The notes beneath the pieces were generated by a model, which saw nothing but the letters and a program-made list of their open reading frames with translations, was not told the origin of the DNA and searched no databases. This document shows positions 26,501 to 34,822 of a DNA stretch of 64,000 nucleotides, in pieces (position 1 is the first letter of the stretch; each line of letters begins with the position of its first letter). The DNA is taken from contig CAVYXF010000003.1 of NCBI GenBank assembly GCA_963772335.1, positions 496,001-560,000 of the forward strand, given 5' to 3'. The DNA comes from CAVYXF01 sp963772335 (GTDB lineage: Bacteria; Pseudomonadota; Alphaproteobacteria; Rhizobiales; Rhodomicrobiaceae). The translations under genes were made by a program, and so were the position numbers.

Positions 26501-27850
26501 CTATTTCTTCGGCTTGCGCGTCGGCATTGGCACGCCGCCGGCCGGATCATCGACGTCCGCTGCCTCAGTCGAGGCTGAGGTGGTGATGGCGACGCCTGGA
26601 ACGACGGAGGTCGCGGTACCCCCTGCAGGCTGAGCGCTTGCGGTGCCGGGAGCAGTTGCGCCGGTCGTAGCCACCTGTTTGGCAGCTTCCTCTTCTTCCC
26701 TCTGGCGCAGCTCCTTCTCCAGGACGCGCCATTTCGCGACGTTCTTCTGGTGCTCGTCAAATTTATCCGCGAAGAGATGGCCGCCGGTACCGTCGGCGAC
26801 GAAGAACAGATCGCTGGTCTTGGCCGGCCGAAGCACGGCTTCGAGGGCCGCCCGGCCCGGATTGGCAATCGGCGTCGGCGGAAGACCGCCAATGCGGTAG
26901 GTGTTATAGGGCGTCATCTGGTCCATCTCCGACCGCAGAATCGGGCGGCCGAGCGTGCCCTTGCCACCGGAAAGGCCATAGATGATGGTCGGGTCGGACT
27001 CGAGGCGCATATTCGCCTTGAGCCGGTTGATGAACACGGCCGCGACACGCGGGCGCTCATCGGCGCGCCCGGTCTCCTTCTCGACGATCGAAGCGAGCGT
27101 CACCGCGTCCTGCTTGGTCTTGAAAGGCAGACCCGTCGCCCGCGCCGCCCAGATCTTGTCGAGGAATTTCCGCTGGTCGTTCTGCATGCGGGCAATCAGT
27201 TCATCGCGGCTCGTGCTCCTGGCGAAGCGATAGGTGTCCGGTAGCAGCGAACCTTCCGGTGGCACCACCGGCATGGGGCCGGTGAGCTCCTCCGTCGCCT
27301 TCAGCCGCTCCACGATCTGCAGGCTTGTCAGACCTTCCGGAAGCGAGACGGAATAGAGGATCGCCTTGCCCTCAACGAGAGTGTCCAGCACCTCGCGGAT
27401 CGAGGCATTCTTCTTGATGGCGTATTCGCCAGCCTTCAGCTTGTCCTGGGCGCGGAAATACAGCGTGCTCGCCACAAAGATACGCCGATCGGCAATGACC
27501 CCTTCGCGCTCGAGCCGCTCGGCAATGGCACTGACCCCCTCACCCTTAGGGATGACGACGACCGTGCCATAGCCGAGCGGTCCGGGCTGGTCGAATTGCG
27601 AGCGCACAAAATAGAACAGCGCGGTCAGGCCGATCACCCCGACGAAGGCCAGCGTCATCATGTTGTGCATGAAGGAGAGGATCGGGTGCTCGCGGCGCAC
27701 CTTACGGCCAACCGGAGGCTCCGGCGCATGATCGGGTTCTAAGGCTTCGGCGGGGCTGCGTGGCAAAACGGCGAATTCCCTATGCGCTGCGTGGTAACCA
27801 CCCCCGTGATACCTGCGATCATGATCCCATTGCTGCAAATCGCTCGGCAT
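26501..27850 (-). CDS. mltG: endolytic transglycosylase MltG
   Basis: The ATG at 27850 gives 449 aa; an upstream TTG is possible but weaker. A cytoplasmic basic N-terminus (about 1-57) precedes a single transmembrane helix (MTLAFVGVIGLTALFYFV). The YceG/MltG domain follows: IPKGEGVSAIAERLEREGVI (LysM-like part) and the catalytic stretch ASIVEKETGRADERPRVAAV with INRLKANMRLESDPT. It cuts nascent glycan strands at the inner membrane. A Pro/Thr/Ala-rich tail closes the protein (about 390-449). It lies just downstream of the fatty-acid synthesis genes on the same strand, a conserved arrangement in the group. Confidence 0.92.
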   Translation of the reverse strand: MPSDLQQWDHDRRYHGGGYHAAHREFAVLPRSPAEALEPDHAPEPPVGRKVRREHPILSFMHNMMTLAFVGVIGLTALFYFVRSQFDQPGPLGYGTVVVIPKGEGVSAIAERLEREGVIADRRIFVASTLYFRAQDKLKAGEYAIKKNASIREVLDTLVEGKAILYSVSLPEGLTSLQIVERLKATEELTGPMPVVPPEGSLLPDTYRFARSTSRDELIARMQNDQRKFLDKIWAARATGLPFKTKQDAVTLASIVEKETGRADERPRVAAVFINRLKANMRLESDPTIIYGLSGGKGTLGRPILRSEMDQMTPYNTYRIGGLPPTPIANPGRAALEAVLRPAKTSDLFFVADGTGGHLFADKFDEHQKNVAKWRVLEKELRQREEEEAAKQVATTGATAPGTASAQPAGGTATSVVPGVAITTSASTEAADVDDPAGGVPMPTRKPKK

Positions 27851-27961
27851 TTTGGACACGCTCTCTGCACCCGAAACTCTTGAGAAACAATGACCAACCA
27901 AATATGGCGAAAGGGAGGTTGGCTCCGCAGCTGCAGCTCATAGGGAACCTCCCGCGACGCC

Positions 27962-29227
27962 TCAGTTTACGACACGTCGGAAAATAAGCGAAGCGTTGGT
28001 GCCGCCGAAGCCGAACGAATTACTTAGAACAGTATTGATTTCCCTTTCCTCAGCCTTGTGGGGCACAAGGTTAATGGCAGTTTCGACGGAAGGATTATCA
28101 AGGTTGAGCGTTGGCGGGGCAATATTGTCACGAATGGACAGCACAGAGAAGATCGCCTCCACCGCGCCCGCCGCTCCGAGCAGATGGCCGGTTGCCGATT
28201 TGGTCGATGACATGCTCAGCTTGCCGGCGCTATTGCCGAACAGCCTCTCGACCGCGGCCAGCTCGATCTCATCGCCCATTGGGGTCGAGGTGCCGTGTGC
28301 GTTGACATAGTCGATATCGGCCGGAGAAATACCGGCCCGCTTTACCGCCATGGCCATGCAGCGCTGTGCGCCGAGCCCATCCTCGGAGGGCGCAGTGATG
28401 TGGAAGGCATCGCCCGAGAGCCCATAGCCGATCACCTCGGCATAAATTTTCGCGCCGCGCGCTTTGGCGTGATCGTAGTCTTCGAGGACGACGACGCCGG
28501 CGCCTTCGCCCATGACGAAGCCGTCCCGATCTTTGTCATAGGGACGAGAGGCACGCGTTGGCTGCTCGTTGAAATGGGTCGAGAGCGCCCTGCAGGCGGC
28601 AAAGCCGGCGAGCGCCAGGCGGCAGATCGGGCTTTCCGTGCCGCCGGCGACCATCACATCGGCATCGCCGAGCGCAATCAGCCGCGCAGCATCGCCGATC
28701 GCATGCGCGCCCGTCGAGCAGGCGGTCACGACGGCGCTGTTTGGACCTCGCAGCCCGTGTTTGATTGAAACATAGCCGGAGGCGAGGTTGATCAGACGCC
28801 CCGGAATAAAGAAGGGGCTGACGCGTTTCGGTCCCTTCTCCGCAAGCAGGAGAGCGGTCTTCTCAATGCCTTGCAGGCCCCCTATTCCTGAGCCGATCAG
28901 CACGCCGGAGTTGGCGCCGCCTTCCTCGCTCTCGGGCCGCCATCCGGAATCCTTGAGCGCCTGATCGGCCGCCGCCATGGAGTAGATGATGAAGTCATCG
29001 ACCTTACGCTGCTCCTTCGGCTCCATCCACTGATCGGGGTTGTAGCCTCCGTCGGCATAGTCGCCACGCGGAATGGTACAGCCAATCTGGCAGGTCAGAT
29101 CAGAGACATCGAACTCGGTAATCCGACGCGCGCCACTCTCGCCAGCCAGCAGCCGTTTCCAACTTGCCTCGACCCCACAACCCAGCGGTGAAACGATGCC
29201 AAGTCCGGTAATCACGACGCGCCGCAT
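27962..29227 (-). CDS. fabF: 3-oxoacyl-ACP synthase II (FabF)
   Basis: This 421-aa condensing enzyme starts at ATG 29227. The Cys-His-His active site is seen in TACSTGAHAIGDA, NAHGTSTPMGDEIE and SATGHLLGAAGAVEA; the C-terminal SNSFGFGGTNASLIF is typical of KAS II. It elongates acyl-ACP with malonyl-ACP in type II fatty-acid synthesis. It follows acpP at 102 bp in the conserved fabD-fabG-acpP-fabF cluster. Confidence 0.97.
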   Translation of the reverse strand: MRRVVITGLGIVSPLGCGVEASWKRLLAGESGARRITEFDVSDLTCQIGCTIPRGDYADGGYNPDQWMEPKEQRKVDDFIIYSMAAADQALKDSGWRPESEEGGANSGVLIGSGIGGLQGIEKTALLLAEKGPKRVSPFFIPGRLINLASGYVSIKHGLRGPNSAVVTACSTGAHAIGDAARLIALGDADVMVAGGTESPICRLALAGFAACRALSTHFNEQPTRASRPYDKDRDGFVMGEGAGVVVLEDYDHAKARGAKIYAEVIGYGLSGDAFHITAPSEDGLGAQRCMAMAVKRAGISPADIDYVNAHGTSTPMGDEIELAAVERLFGNSAGKLSMSSTKSATGHLLGAAGAVEAIFSVLSIRDNIAPPTLNLDNPSVETAINLVPHKAEEREINTVLSNSFGFGGTNASLIFRRVVN

Positions 29228-29329
29228 TATACCTCCGCTGTGCCGCCCATACTCTTTGTAGCCCTTCCGTCGGGGCGGCCGGCCGCGGGCAGACCGCTTG
29301 AAACCGCGGGAGGTTCAAGAACCACCAGC

Positions 29330-29572
29330 TTAAGCGCTGGCGTGCTCCTCCAGGAACTTGACCGCGTCGCCGACCGTCTGGATCGTCTCAGCGGCGTCGT
29401 CCGGGATTTCGCAGCCGAATTCTTCCTCGAACGCCATCACCAGCTCCACAGTGTCCAGACTGTCAGCGCCCAGATCGTCGATAAAGCTGGCGTTTTCCGT
29501 AACCTTGTCGGCTTCAACGCCAAGATGCTCCACGACAATTTTCTTCACGCGCTCTGAGATATTCTCGCTCAT
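29330..29572 (-). CDS. acpP: acyl carrier protein
   Basis: This 80-aa acidic protein carries the 4'-phosphopantetheine attachment site DLGADSLDTVEL, with Ser38 as the modified residue. It carries growing acyl chains for FabF, FabG and FabD. It is separated from fabG upstream by a 230-bp gap (29573-29802), long enough to hold its own promoter, which suits the high demand for this protein; no gene is seen in that gap. Confidence 0.97.
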   Translation of the reverse strand: MSENISERVKKIVVEHLGVEADKVTENASFIDDLGADSLDTVELVMAFEEEFGCEIPDDAAETIQTVGDAVKFLEEHASA

Positions 29573-29802
29573 TCTCTTGCCTCACCTTTGCTCCCAGCTT
29601 GCCGCCGGGACATTGCCGACATGACCGTTAATGCTGCCACCAGAAGCCAAGCCTGACCTCGCCAACGGAACGCTACAGTTTTTGGCTGGTACCATCGAAC
29701 GCGCCTTCAAGAAAGCTTTTCGTTCGTGGTGCGAGAGGTCCGCGCTTGGTAACATGGTTCGCGGTGCCTGACCATCGCTGGTCAGACCGCACGTCCACAA
29801 GC

Positions 29803-30540
29803 CTACATCATCGCCATACCGCCATTGACATGCAGGGTCTCACCCGTGACATAGCGTGCTTCGCGGCTTGCCAGATAAACCACCGCTGCAGCGATATCCT
29901 CCGGCTTGCCGAATGTTCCTGCCGGGATCGCGGCGGCGATGGTCTCGACCTGCTTCTCGTTCAGCGCGCCCGTCATCGGCGTTTCGATGAAGCCGGGCGC
30001 GATGCAATTGGCGGTGACGCCACGCGTTGCCACTTCGCGCGCCAGCGATTTGGTCATGCCGACCATGCCGGCTTTCGAGGCGGCATAATTACCCTGCCCC
30101 GGATTGCCGAGCACACCGCTGATCGAGGCGATGTTGACAATACGGCCATAGCGGCGGCGCAGCATGCCGCGCAGAGCCGAGCGGCAGAGGATGAACGTCG
30201 CCGTGAGGTTGACGGCGATGACATCGTCCCATTCATCGTCCTTCATGCGCATGAACAGATTATCGCGCGTGATGCCCGCATTGTTGACCAGGATGTCCAG
30301 CGAGCCGAGCGCGGCCTCTGCCTGTCCACAAAGCGCGCCGACCGCCTCCCGGTTCCGCAGATCGCACGGAAGCACTGAAATCTCGCCCCCAAGTGATTCG
30401 GCAAGGGCGCGAAGACGGTCCTCGCGGGTGCCGGAAATCGCGACCTTGGCGCCCTGGTCTTTCAGGGCGCGGGCGATCTCGCCGCCAATGCCGCCGGTGG
30501 CGCCCGTTACGAGCGCACTCTTTCCGCTCAGGTCAAACAT
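29803..30540 (-). CDS. fabG: 3-oxoacyl-ACP reductase FabG
   Basis: This 245-aa SDR starts at ATG 30540 (MFDLSGKSALVTGATGGIGG); a GTG two codons earlier is possible. It has the NADPH-binding TGATGGIGG, NNAGITRDNL, the catalytic Ser/Tyr/Lys in SISGVLGNPGQGNYAASKAG, and a C-terminal TLHVNGGMAM. It reduces 3-oxoacyl-ACP. Upstream, the gap to fabD is filled by two long palindromic elements. Confidence 0.95.
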   Translation of the reverse strand: MFDLSGKSALVTGATGGIGGEIARALKDQGAKVAISGTREDRLRALAESLGGEISVLPCDLRNREAVGALCGQAEAALGSLDILVNNAGITRDNLFMRMKDDEWDDVIAVNLTATFILCRSALRGMLRRRYGRIVNIASISGVLGNPGQGNYAASKAGMVGMTKSLAREVATRGVTANCIAPGFIETPMTGALNEKQVETIAAAIPAGTFGKPEDIAAAVVYLASREARYVTGETLHVNGGMAMM

Positions 30541-30580
30541 CGCCACCTTGCAAAACCCTTCCTGGAAATCAGCCCCAGCA

Positions 30581-30657
30581 CTAGTGTCCCGAATCCGAAG
30601 TTCGCCTCATTCTGCAGCTAGCTCCGTAGCGAACTTCGGATTCTCAAGGGACACTAG
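30581..30657. repeat. CTAG-ended long hairpin element 1 (fabG-fabD gap)
   Basis: The left arm starts CTAGTGTCCC and continues GAATCCGAAGTTCGC; the right arm mirrors it (GCGAACTTCGGATTC ... GGGACACTAG), with one 4-nt insertion in the right arm. Both ends are CTAG. The palindrome is about 77 bp with a roughly 23-nt loop and has the look of a small non-autonomous mobile or REP-like element. Confidence 0.8.
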
Positions 30658-30670
30658 CAACTCTACAATT

Positions 30671-30748
30671 CTAGTGTGGTTTTTGATCGAGAAACCCTTT
30701 GCCGAGATCGCTGAAACAATAAAGGGGATTTCTCGATCACCACACTAG
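30671..30748. repeat. CTAG-ended long hairpin element 2, supplies fabD stop codon
   Basis: The left arm CTAGTGTGGT-TTTT-GATCGAGAAA-CCCTTT mirrors the right arm (AAAGGGGATTTCTCGATC, then ACCACACTAG). Ends are CTAG and the first seven bases match element 1 (CTAGTGT). Its right end overlaps the 3' end of fabD: the stop codon TAG, read on the minus strand at 30747-30745, lies within the terminal CTAG. Confidence 0.8.
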
Positions 30749-31701
30749 ATGGTGCTCGCGAACTGCTCGCCAATACTGGCCAATTCCGCAACCGTGCCGA
30801 TCGCGCGGCCCTCGAGGCGATCATCAATTCGCCGGACCATGCCGGTCAGCACGCGCCCTGCGCCGATCTCGTAAAGCAGGCGGACGCCATGATCAGCCAT
30901 ATAGGTGACGCTTTCCCGCCAGCGAACGGTGCCGGTTACCTGCTCGATCAGCCGTTCACGGATGACCTCGGGGGAAGCGATAGCCTCGGCAACGACATTG
31001 GCGACCACCGGAACGGCAGGCGCCTTGATCTCGACCTCGGCCAGAGCTGCCGCCATGCGCTCGGCAGCCGGTTGCATCAGCGCACAATGGAAGGGCGCCG
31101 AGACGGGGAGCGGAATGGCACGGCGGACCCCATAATCCTTGCCGAGCTCCATCGCCTTATCGATCGCGGACTTGGCCCCGCTGATCACTACCTGGCCTGG
31201 CGCATTGTCGTTGGCGACACCGCAGATCAGACCGGTCACGCTAGCCACCTCGGCAGCGATCTTAGCCGCCACCTCGACATCGACGCCGAGCAATGCCGCC
31301 ATCGCGCCTTCGCCGACCGGTACCGCCTCCTGCATGGCCTTGCCACGCAGGTGCAGGAGGCGCGCAGTATCGGCCAGCGACAAGGCGCCGGCGGCCGCGA
31401 GCGCGGAATATTCACCCAGTGAATGGCCGGCAACGAACTGCGCTTGGCCGACGCGAATGCCTTTCTCGCTCTCCAGCACCCGCATCACCGCGCAGGAGAC
31501 CGCCATCAGCGCCGGCTGAGTGTTCTGCGTCAGCGTCAGTTTTTCGTCCGGCCCTTCCCAGATGATCTGCGACAGCTTCTCGCCCAACGCGTCGTCCACC
31601 TCATCAAAGAGTGCGCGCGCAGCCGGAAAAGCGTCGGCCAGATCCTTGCCCATGCCGACGAATTGGCTTCCCTGCCCCGGGAATGTAAAGGCTATGCCCA
31701 T
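30745..31701 (-). CDS. fabD: malonyl-CoA:ACP transacylase FabD
   Basis: This 318-aa protein starts at ATG 31701. It has the N-terminal FPGQGSQFVGMG and the nucleophile elbow GHSLGEYSALAAAG, with the catalytic His in PFHCALMQPA. It loads malonyl groups onto AcpP. The last residues (ASIGEQFASTI) and normal length suggest the protein is complete, although the stop codon falls inside a palindromic element. Confidence 0.96.
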   Translation of the reverse strand: MGIAFTFPGQGSQFVGMGKDLADAFPAARALFDEVDDALGEKLSQIIWEGPDEKLTLTQNTQPALMAVSCAVMRVLESEKGIRVGQAQFVAGHSLGEYSALAAAGALSLADTARLLHLRGKAMQEAVPVGEGAMAALLGVDVEVAAKIAAEVASVTGLICGVANDNAPGQVVISGAKSAIDKAMELGKDYGVRRAIPLPVSAPFHCALMQPAAERMAAALAEVEIKAPAVPVVANVVAEAIASPEVIRERLIEQVTGTVRWRESVTYMADHGVRLLYEIGAGRVLTGMVRRIDDRLEGRAIGTVAELASIGEQFASTI

Positions 31702-31994
31702 CGAGGACCGAATTCAAAACCCTACCTGCAAACGCCGTCTTACGCGGCGGTGCGCGCCAGAGACAACTTTTGCCGCCGCGCTGTCAAGCATTCGTTCACA
31801 TTCCCTTCAGGAAGGTCGCAATGCCGCGAATCCGTGCCGTGGCACCAGTGAGGGCTTGCGAAATCGGGGCGTTCGGATATAACGAAACTCTCGCTTCGGT
31901 TGGAGGCTGAACGGGGCCGGGTAAATATTGCCCGATCTAAGCGATGGCACGTTGCCGCTTCCGGTGTCTCCGCTCTTTGACCTAGTCTTCCTGC

Positions 31995-32021
31995 TTGAGC
32001 CTTTCCACCGACTTGGCTCAA
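31995..32021 (+). promoter_or_regulatory. rpsF leader hairpin, candidate S6:S18 autoregulatory site
   Basis: TTGAGCC and GGCTCAA pair across a 13-nt loop that contains CACCGAC, 50 nt before the rpsF start. In many bacteria an S6:S18-binding leader structure with an unpaired CCG represses rpsF-rpsR. The resemblance here is by eye only. The remainder of the 370-bp fabD-rpsF divergent gap must hold promoters for both genes but shows no other gene. Confidence 0.3.
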
Positions 32022-32071
32022 AAGGGGCTTCGCGCCGAGGCATGAATTTGGCAATGGAAAGGCACGAGCAC

Positions 32072-32707
32072 ATGCCGAGATATGAGCACGTGTTCCTTGC
32101 GCGCCAGGATATTACGGCGCAGCAGGCGAACGCTTTGCAGAAGCAGTACCAGACCGTCATCGAAGAGAATGGCGGCACCATCGGCAAGACCGAATATTGG
32201 GGACTGAAGTCCCTCTCCTATAAGATCAAGAAGAACCGCAAAGCGCATTACACGCTGATGAACATCGATGCGCCCCATCCGGCCGTCGCCGAGATGGAGC
32301 GGCAGATGAGCATCTCCCCCGATGTAATCCGGTTCATCACTATCAAGATGAAAGAGCTCGACGACAAGCCGTCGGCGATGATGCGCCGCTCCGATGACCG
32401 CGAGCGCGGCGACCGCGACCGTGGCGATCGCGGCGACCGCCGCGGCGGCGGCGGCTTCCGCCGTGACCGCGAAGGCGGGGGTGGCTTCCGCGACGGCCCG
32501 CGTGAGGGCGGCTTCCGCGCCGAAGGTGGGCGTGAAGCCGGTGGTGGGCGCGAAGGCGGTGGTTTTCGCGACGGTGGCCGTGACGGCGGTGGTTTCCGGG
32601 AAGGTGGCCGCGAAGGCGGCGGTTTCCGGGGTGACGGCCCGCGCGGCGATGGTGAACGGCCCCACCGCCGCAGCACTGAAACCCCCAGCGAAGGAGGCGC
32701 CGAATGA
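32072..32707 (+). CDS. rpsF: 30S ribosomal protein S6 with long RGG-like tail
   Basis: The ATG at 32072 (MPRYEHVFLARQD) matches the family start; an ATG at 32054 is possible. Residues 1-100 are the S6 ferredoxin-like domain that pairs with S18 in the 30S platform. From about 112 to 211 the protein is a low-complexity Arg/Gly/Asp tail with RDGGGFREGG-type repeats, much longer than the short tail of most S6 proteins. It is coupled to rpsR by an ATGA overlap. The tail could bind RNA; that is inference. Confidence 0.95.
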   Translation: MPRYEHVFLARQDITAQQANALQKQYQTVIEENGGTIGKTEYWGLKSLSYKIKKNRKAHYTLMNIDAPHPAVAEMERQMSISPDVIRFITIKMKELDDKPSAMMRRSDDRERGDRDRGDRGDRRGGGGFRRDREGGGGFRDGPREGGFRAEGGREAGGGREGGGFRDGGRDGGGFREGGREGGGFRGDGPRGDGERPHRRSTETPSEGGAE

Positions 32708-32952
32708 ACGCCGCTGTCAGCGCGCCGGTTCGCCGGCCTTTCCATCGCCGCCGTAAGACCTGCCCGTTCTCTGGTGAGAATGCGCCCCAGATCGACTATA
32801 AGGACGTCAAGCTGCTGCAGCGCTTCGTGTCCGAGCGCGGCAAAATCGTGCCGAGCCGCATCACCGCCGTGTCCGCCAAGAAGCAGCGCGAGCTCGCGCA
32901 GGCCATCAAGCGGGCGCGGTTTCTCGGGCTGATGCCGTACATATTGAAATAG
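32704..32952 (+). CDS. rpsR: 30S ribosomal protein S18
   Basis: This 82-aa basic protein overlaps the rpsF stop by 4 bp (ATGA). It has the family core CPFSGENAPQIDYKDVKLL, RFVSERGKIVPSRITAVSAK and the C-terminal KRARFLGLMPY. It binds S6 on the small subunit platform. Confidence 0.97.
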   Translation: MNAAVSAPVRRPFHRRRKTCPFSGENAPQIDYKDVKLLQRFVSERGKIVPSRITAVSAKKQRELAQAIKRARFLGLMPYILK

Positions 32953-33080
32953 GTGTCGCTTACGGCAACACGCCGGATATGAGATAATAACGGGAAAATC
33001 CTGGCCGCAAAGGCAGTGGCCGGGGCTCCCGGTTGGGGCGCTTTTTGGAGCCGCCTCTAACCGCTAAGGCGGGACAGCAC

Positions 33081-34085
33081 ATGATGACATCGCCTCATTT
33101 GATCGGCATTGGCGCGGGCGTTGTCGCGGCTGTGCTGTTCGCGTCGCTGGCGACCAACACCGCCCTTGCCGTCTTGCTGTTCTACGTCACGCCGCTGCCG
33201 CTTCTGCTTGCGCGCATCGGCTGGGGGCGCAGGGCGGGCCAGCTTGCCTTCATCGTGGCGGTGGTGCTGGTCGGCATCATCATCAGTCTTAAGACCGCAG
33301 TGGTCTACGGCGTAGCGGTGGCGCTGCCGGCCCTCCTGCTCGGCTATCTCGCACTGCTCAGCCGGACGATGATCCCAGAGGATCCCGATGGCCGGCCTCT
33401 GGCGGACATGCCCCCCCTCGTCGAGTGGTATCCGCCCGGACATATCATCGCCTGGACCGCGGTTATGGCCGGCGGGCTTGTCGCGGCTGCCCTGCTGCTG
33501 ACCGCCGGCAGCGCCGAGGTCTATCAGCAGAGCGTGCGCAAAGTCTTCGAGGAGGTGATCTTGCCGCAGCTGCAGTCCGCCGGCGTTCCGGTCGACCCGG
33601 CCCGCAGCGAGCGCTATATCGCCAACGTCGGCCGTCTGCTGCTCCCCTCCGTCGCGGCGACCGCCTGGATGTTCGTCATGCTGCTCAATCTGTGGCTCGC
33701 TGCGAAGAGCGCATCGATTTCCGGCCTCCTGGCGCGCCCGTGGCCGCGTTTTTCCCAACTTGAATATCCTCCGCTGATGACGCTCGGCTTCCTTGCTAGC
33801 ATCGGCGCCGCTTTGCTCCCGGGCATGATCGGCATCATGGCGATGGCGTTCGTCGGAGCGTTCGGCTTTGCCTATCTGCTGCTCGGCCTGATTGTGCTGC
33901 ATCAGCTGGTCGCCGGCTCACCATACCGGCTCCTGCTGCTCGCCGCGCTTTATCTCGCCATCCTGATCGTCGACTGGGTCTCGCTGCTGATCGCCCTGAT
34001 CGGCCTCGCCGAACCACTTCTCGAATTGCGCCAGAGGGCTCTGCGCCAATCCGCGCGGCCCAAAGGCGGAAAGCCTGACCTCTGA
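33081..34085 (+). CDS. DUF2232 multi-pass membrane protein
   Basis: This 334-aa protein starts at one of two adjacent ATGs (33081 or 33084). It is strongly hydrophobic with about eight predicted membrane segments and the DUF2232 layout (LLFYVTPLPLLLARIGWGRR; PPLMTLGFLASIGAALLPG; FAYLLLGLIVLH). It resembles YybS-type integral membrane proteins. It lies between rpsR and rplI, the conserved alphaproteobacterial position. Its function is unknown. The 128-bp gap before it holds an inverted repeat (GGCTCC/GGAGCC, 33024-33052). Confidence 0.85.
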   Translation: MMTSPHLIGIGAGVVAAVLFASLATNTALAVLLFYVTPLPLLLARIGWGRRAGQLAFIVAVVLVGIIISLKTAVVYGVAVALPALLLGYLALLSRTMIPEDPDGRPLADMPPLVEWYPPGHIIAWTAVMAGGLVAAALLLTAGSAEVYQQSVRKVFEEVILPQLQSAGVPVDPARSERYIANVGRLLLPSVAATAWMFVMLLNLWLAAKSASISGLLARPWPRFSQLEYPPLMTLGFLASIGAALLPGMIGIMAMAFVGAFGFAYLLLGLIVLHQLVAGSPYRLLLLAALYLAILIVDWVSLLIALIGLAEPLLELRQRALRQSARPKGGKPDL

Positions 34086-34098
34086 AGGAGAGAACAAA

Positions 34099-34696
34099 AT
34101 GCAAGTCATTCTGCTTGAGCGTATCGGCCGGCTCGGCCAGATGGGCGACGTCGTGAAAGTCCGCGACGGCTATGCCCGCAATTTTCTGTTGCCCAAGGGC
34201 AAAGCGCTGCGCGCCACCAAAGAGAATATCCAGCACTTTGAGCGCGACCGCGTTCAGCTCGAGGCCCGCAATCTGGAGCTGAAGAAGGAAGCTGACGCAG
34301 TCGCCGCACGGCTGCGGGGCAAGAGCTTCGTCGCCATCCGCTCAGCGAGCGATGCCGGCCAGCTCTATGGTTCGGTCTCGACCCGCGACATCTCCGATCT
34401 CGTCACCGAAGGCGGATTTCAGCATCGAGCGCAGTCAGGTGTTGCTCGATCGGCCGATCAAGACGCTCGGTTTTCACGAGGTGCGCATCAGCCTGCATCC
34501 AGAGGTCGACATCAAGATCTCGGTCAATGTCGCCCGGACTGCTGAGGAAGCGCAGCGCCAGGCACGCGGCGAGGATGTCACCATGATCCGGGACAGGTTC
34601 GAGGACGAAGGCGAGGAAGAAAGCGAGGAAGGCGCCGCCGCGGCCGCGCCGGAGACGGAGATGGAGGAAGCTGCCGAAGGCGCAGAGAGCGAGTGA
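34099..34696 (+). pseudogene. rplI: 50S ribosomal protein L9, one-base frameshift
   Basis: The first part (34099 to about 34416) reads MQVILLERIGRLGQMGDVVK and continues normally to ISDLVTEGG. The frame then fails. The +1 frame from about 34418 reads FSIERSQVLLDRPIKTLGFH, the expected continuation, and ends with an acidic tail. Removing one T from TTT at 34417-34419 restores a 198-residue L9. As written, frame 1 adds an unrelated tail to 148 aa. Either a sequencing error or a true mutation is possible; L9 is dispensable in some bacteria. Confidence 0.85.
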
Positions 34697-34822
34697 TAAT
34701 CACGGGGGCTGGGGAGTGCCCAGCCCTTCGCCGCGCGCATGGCTTGTACACTGGGTTCTTGAACTCGGATTCCTAAAAGTTAATATATACAGTCTATCGG
34801 GTTTTACGTAGATCTATGAGCC

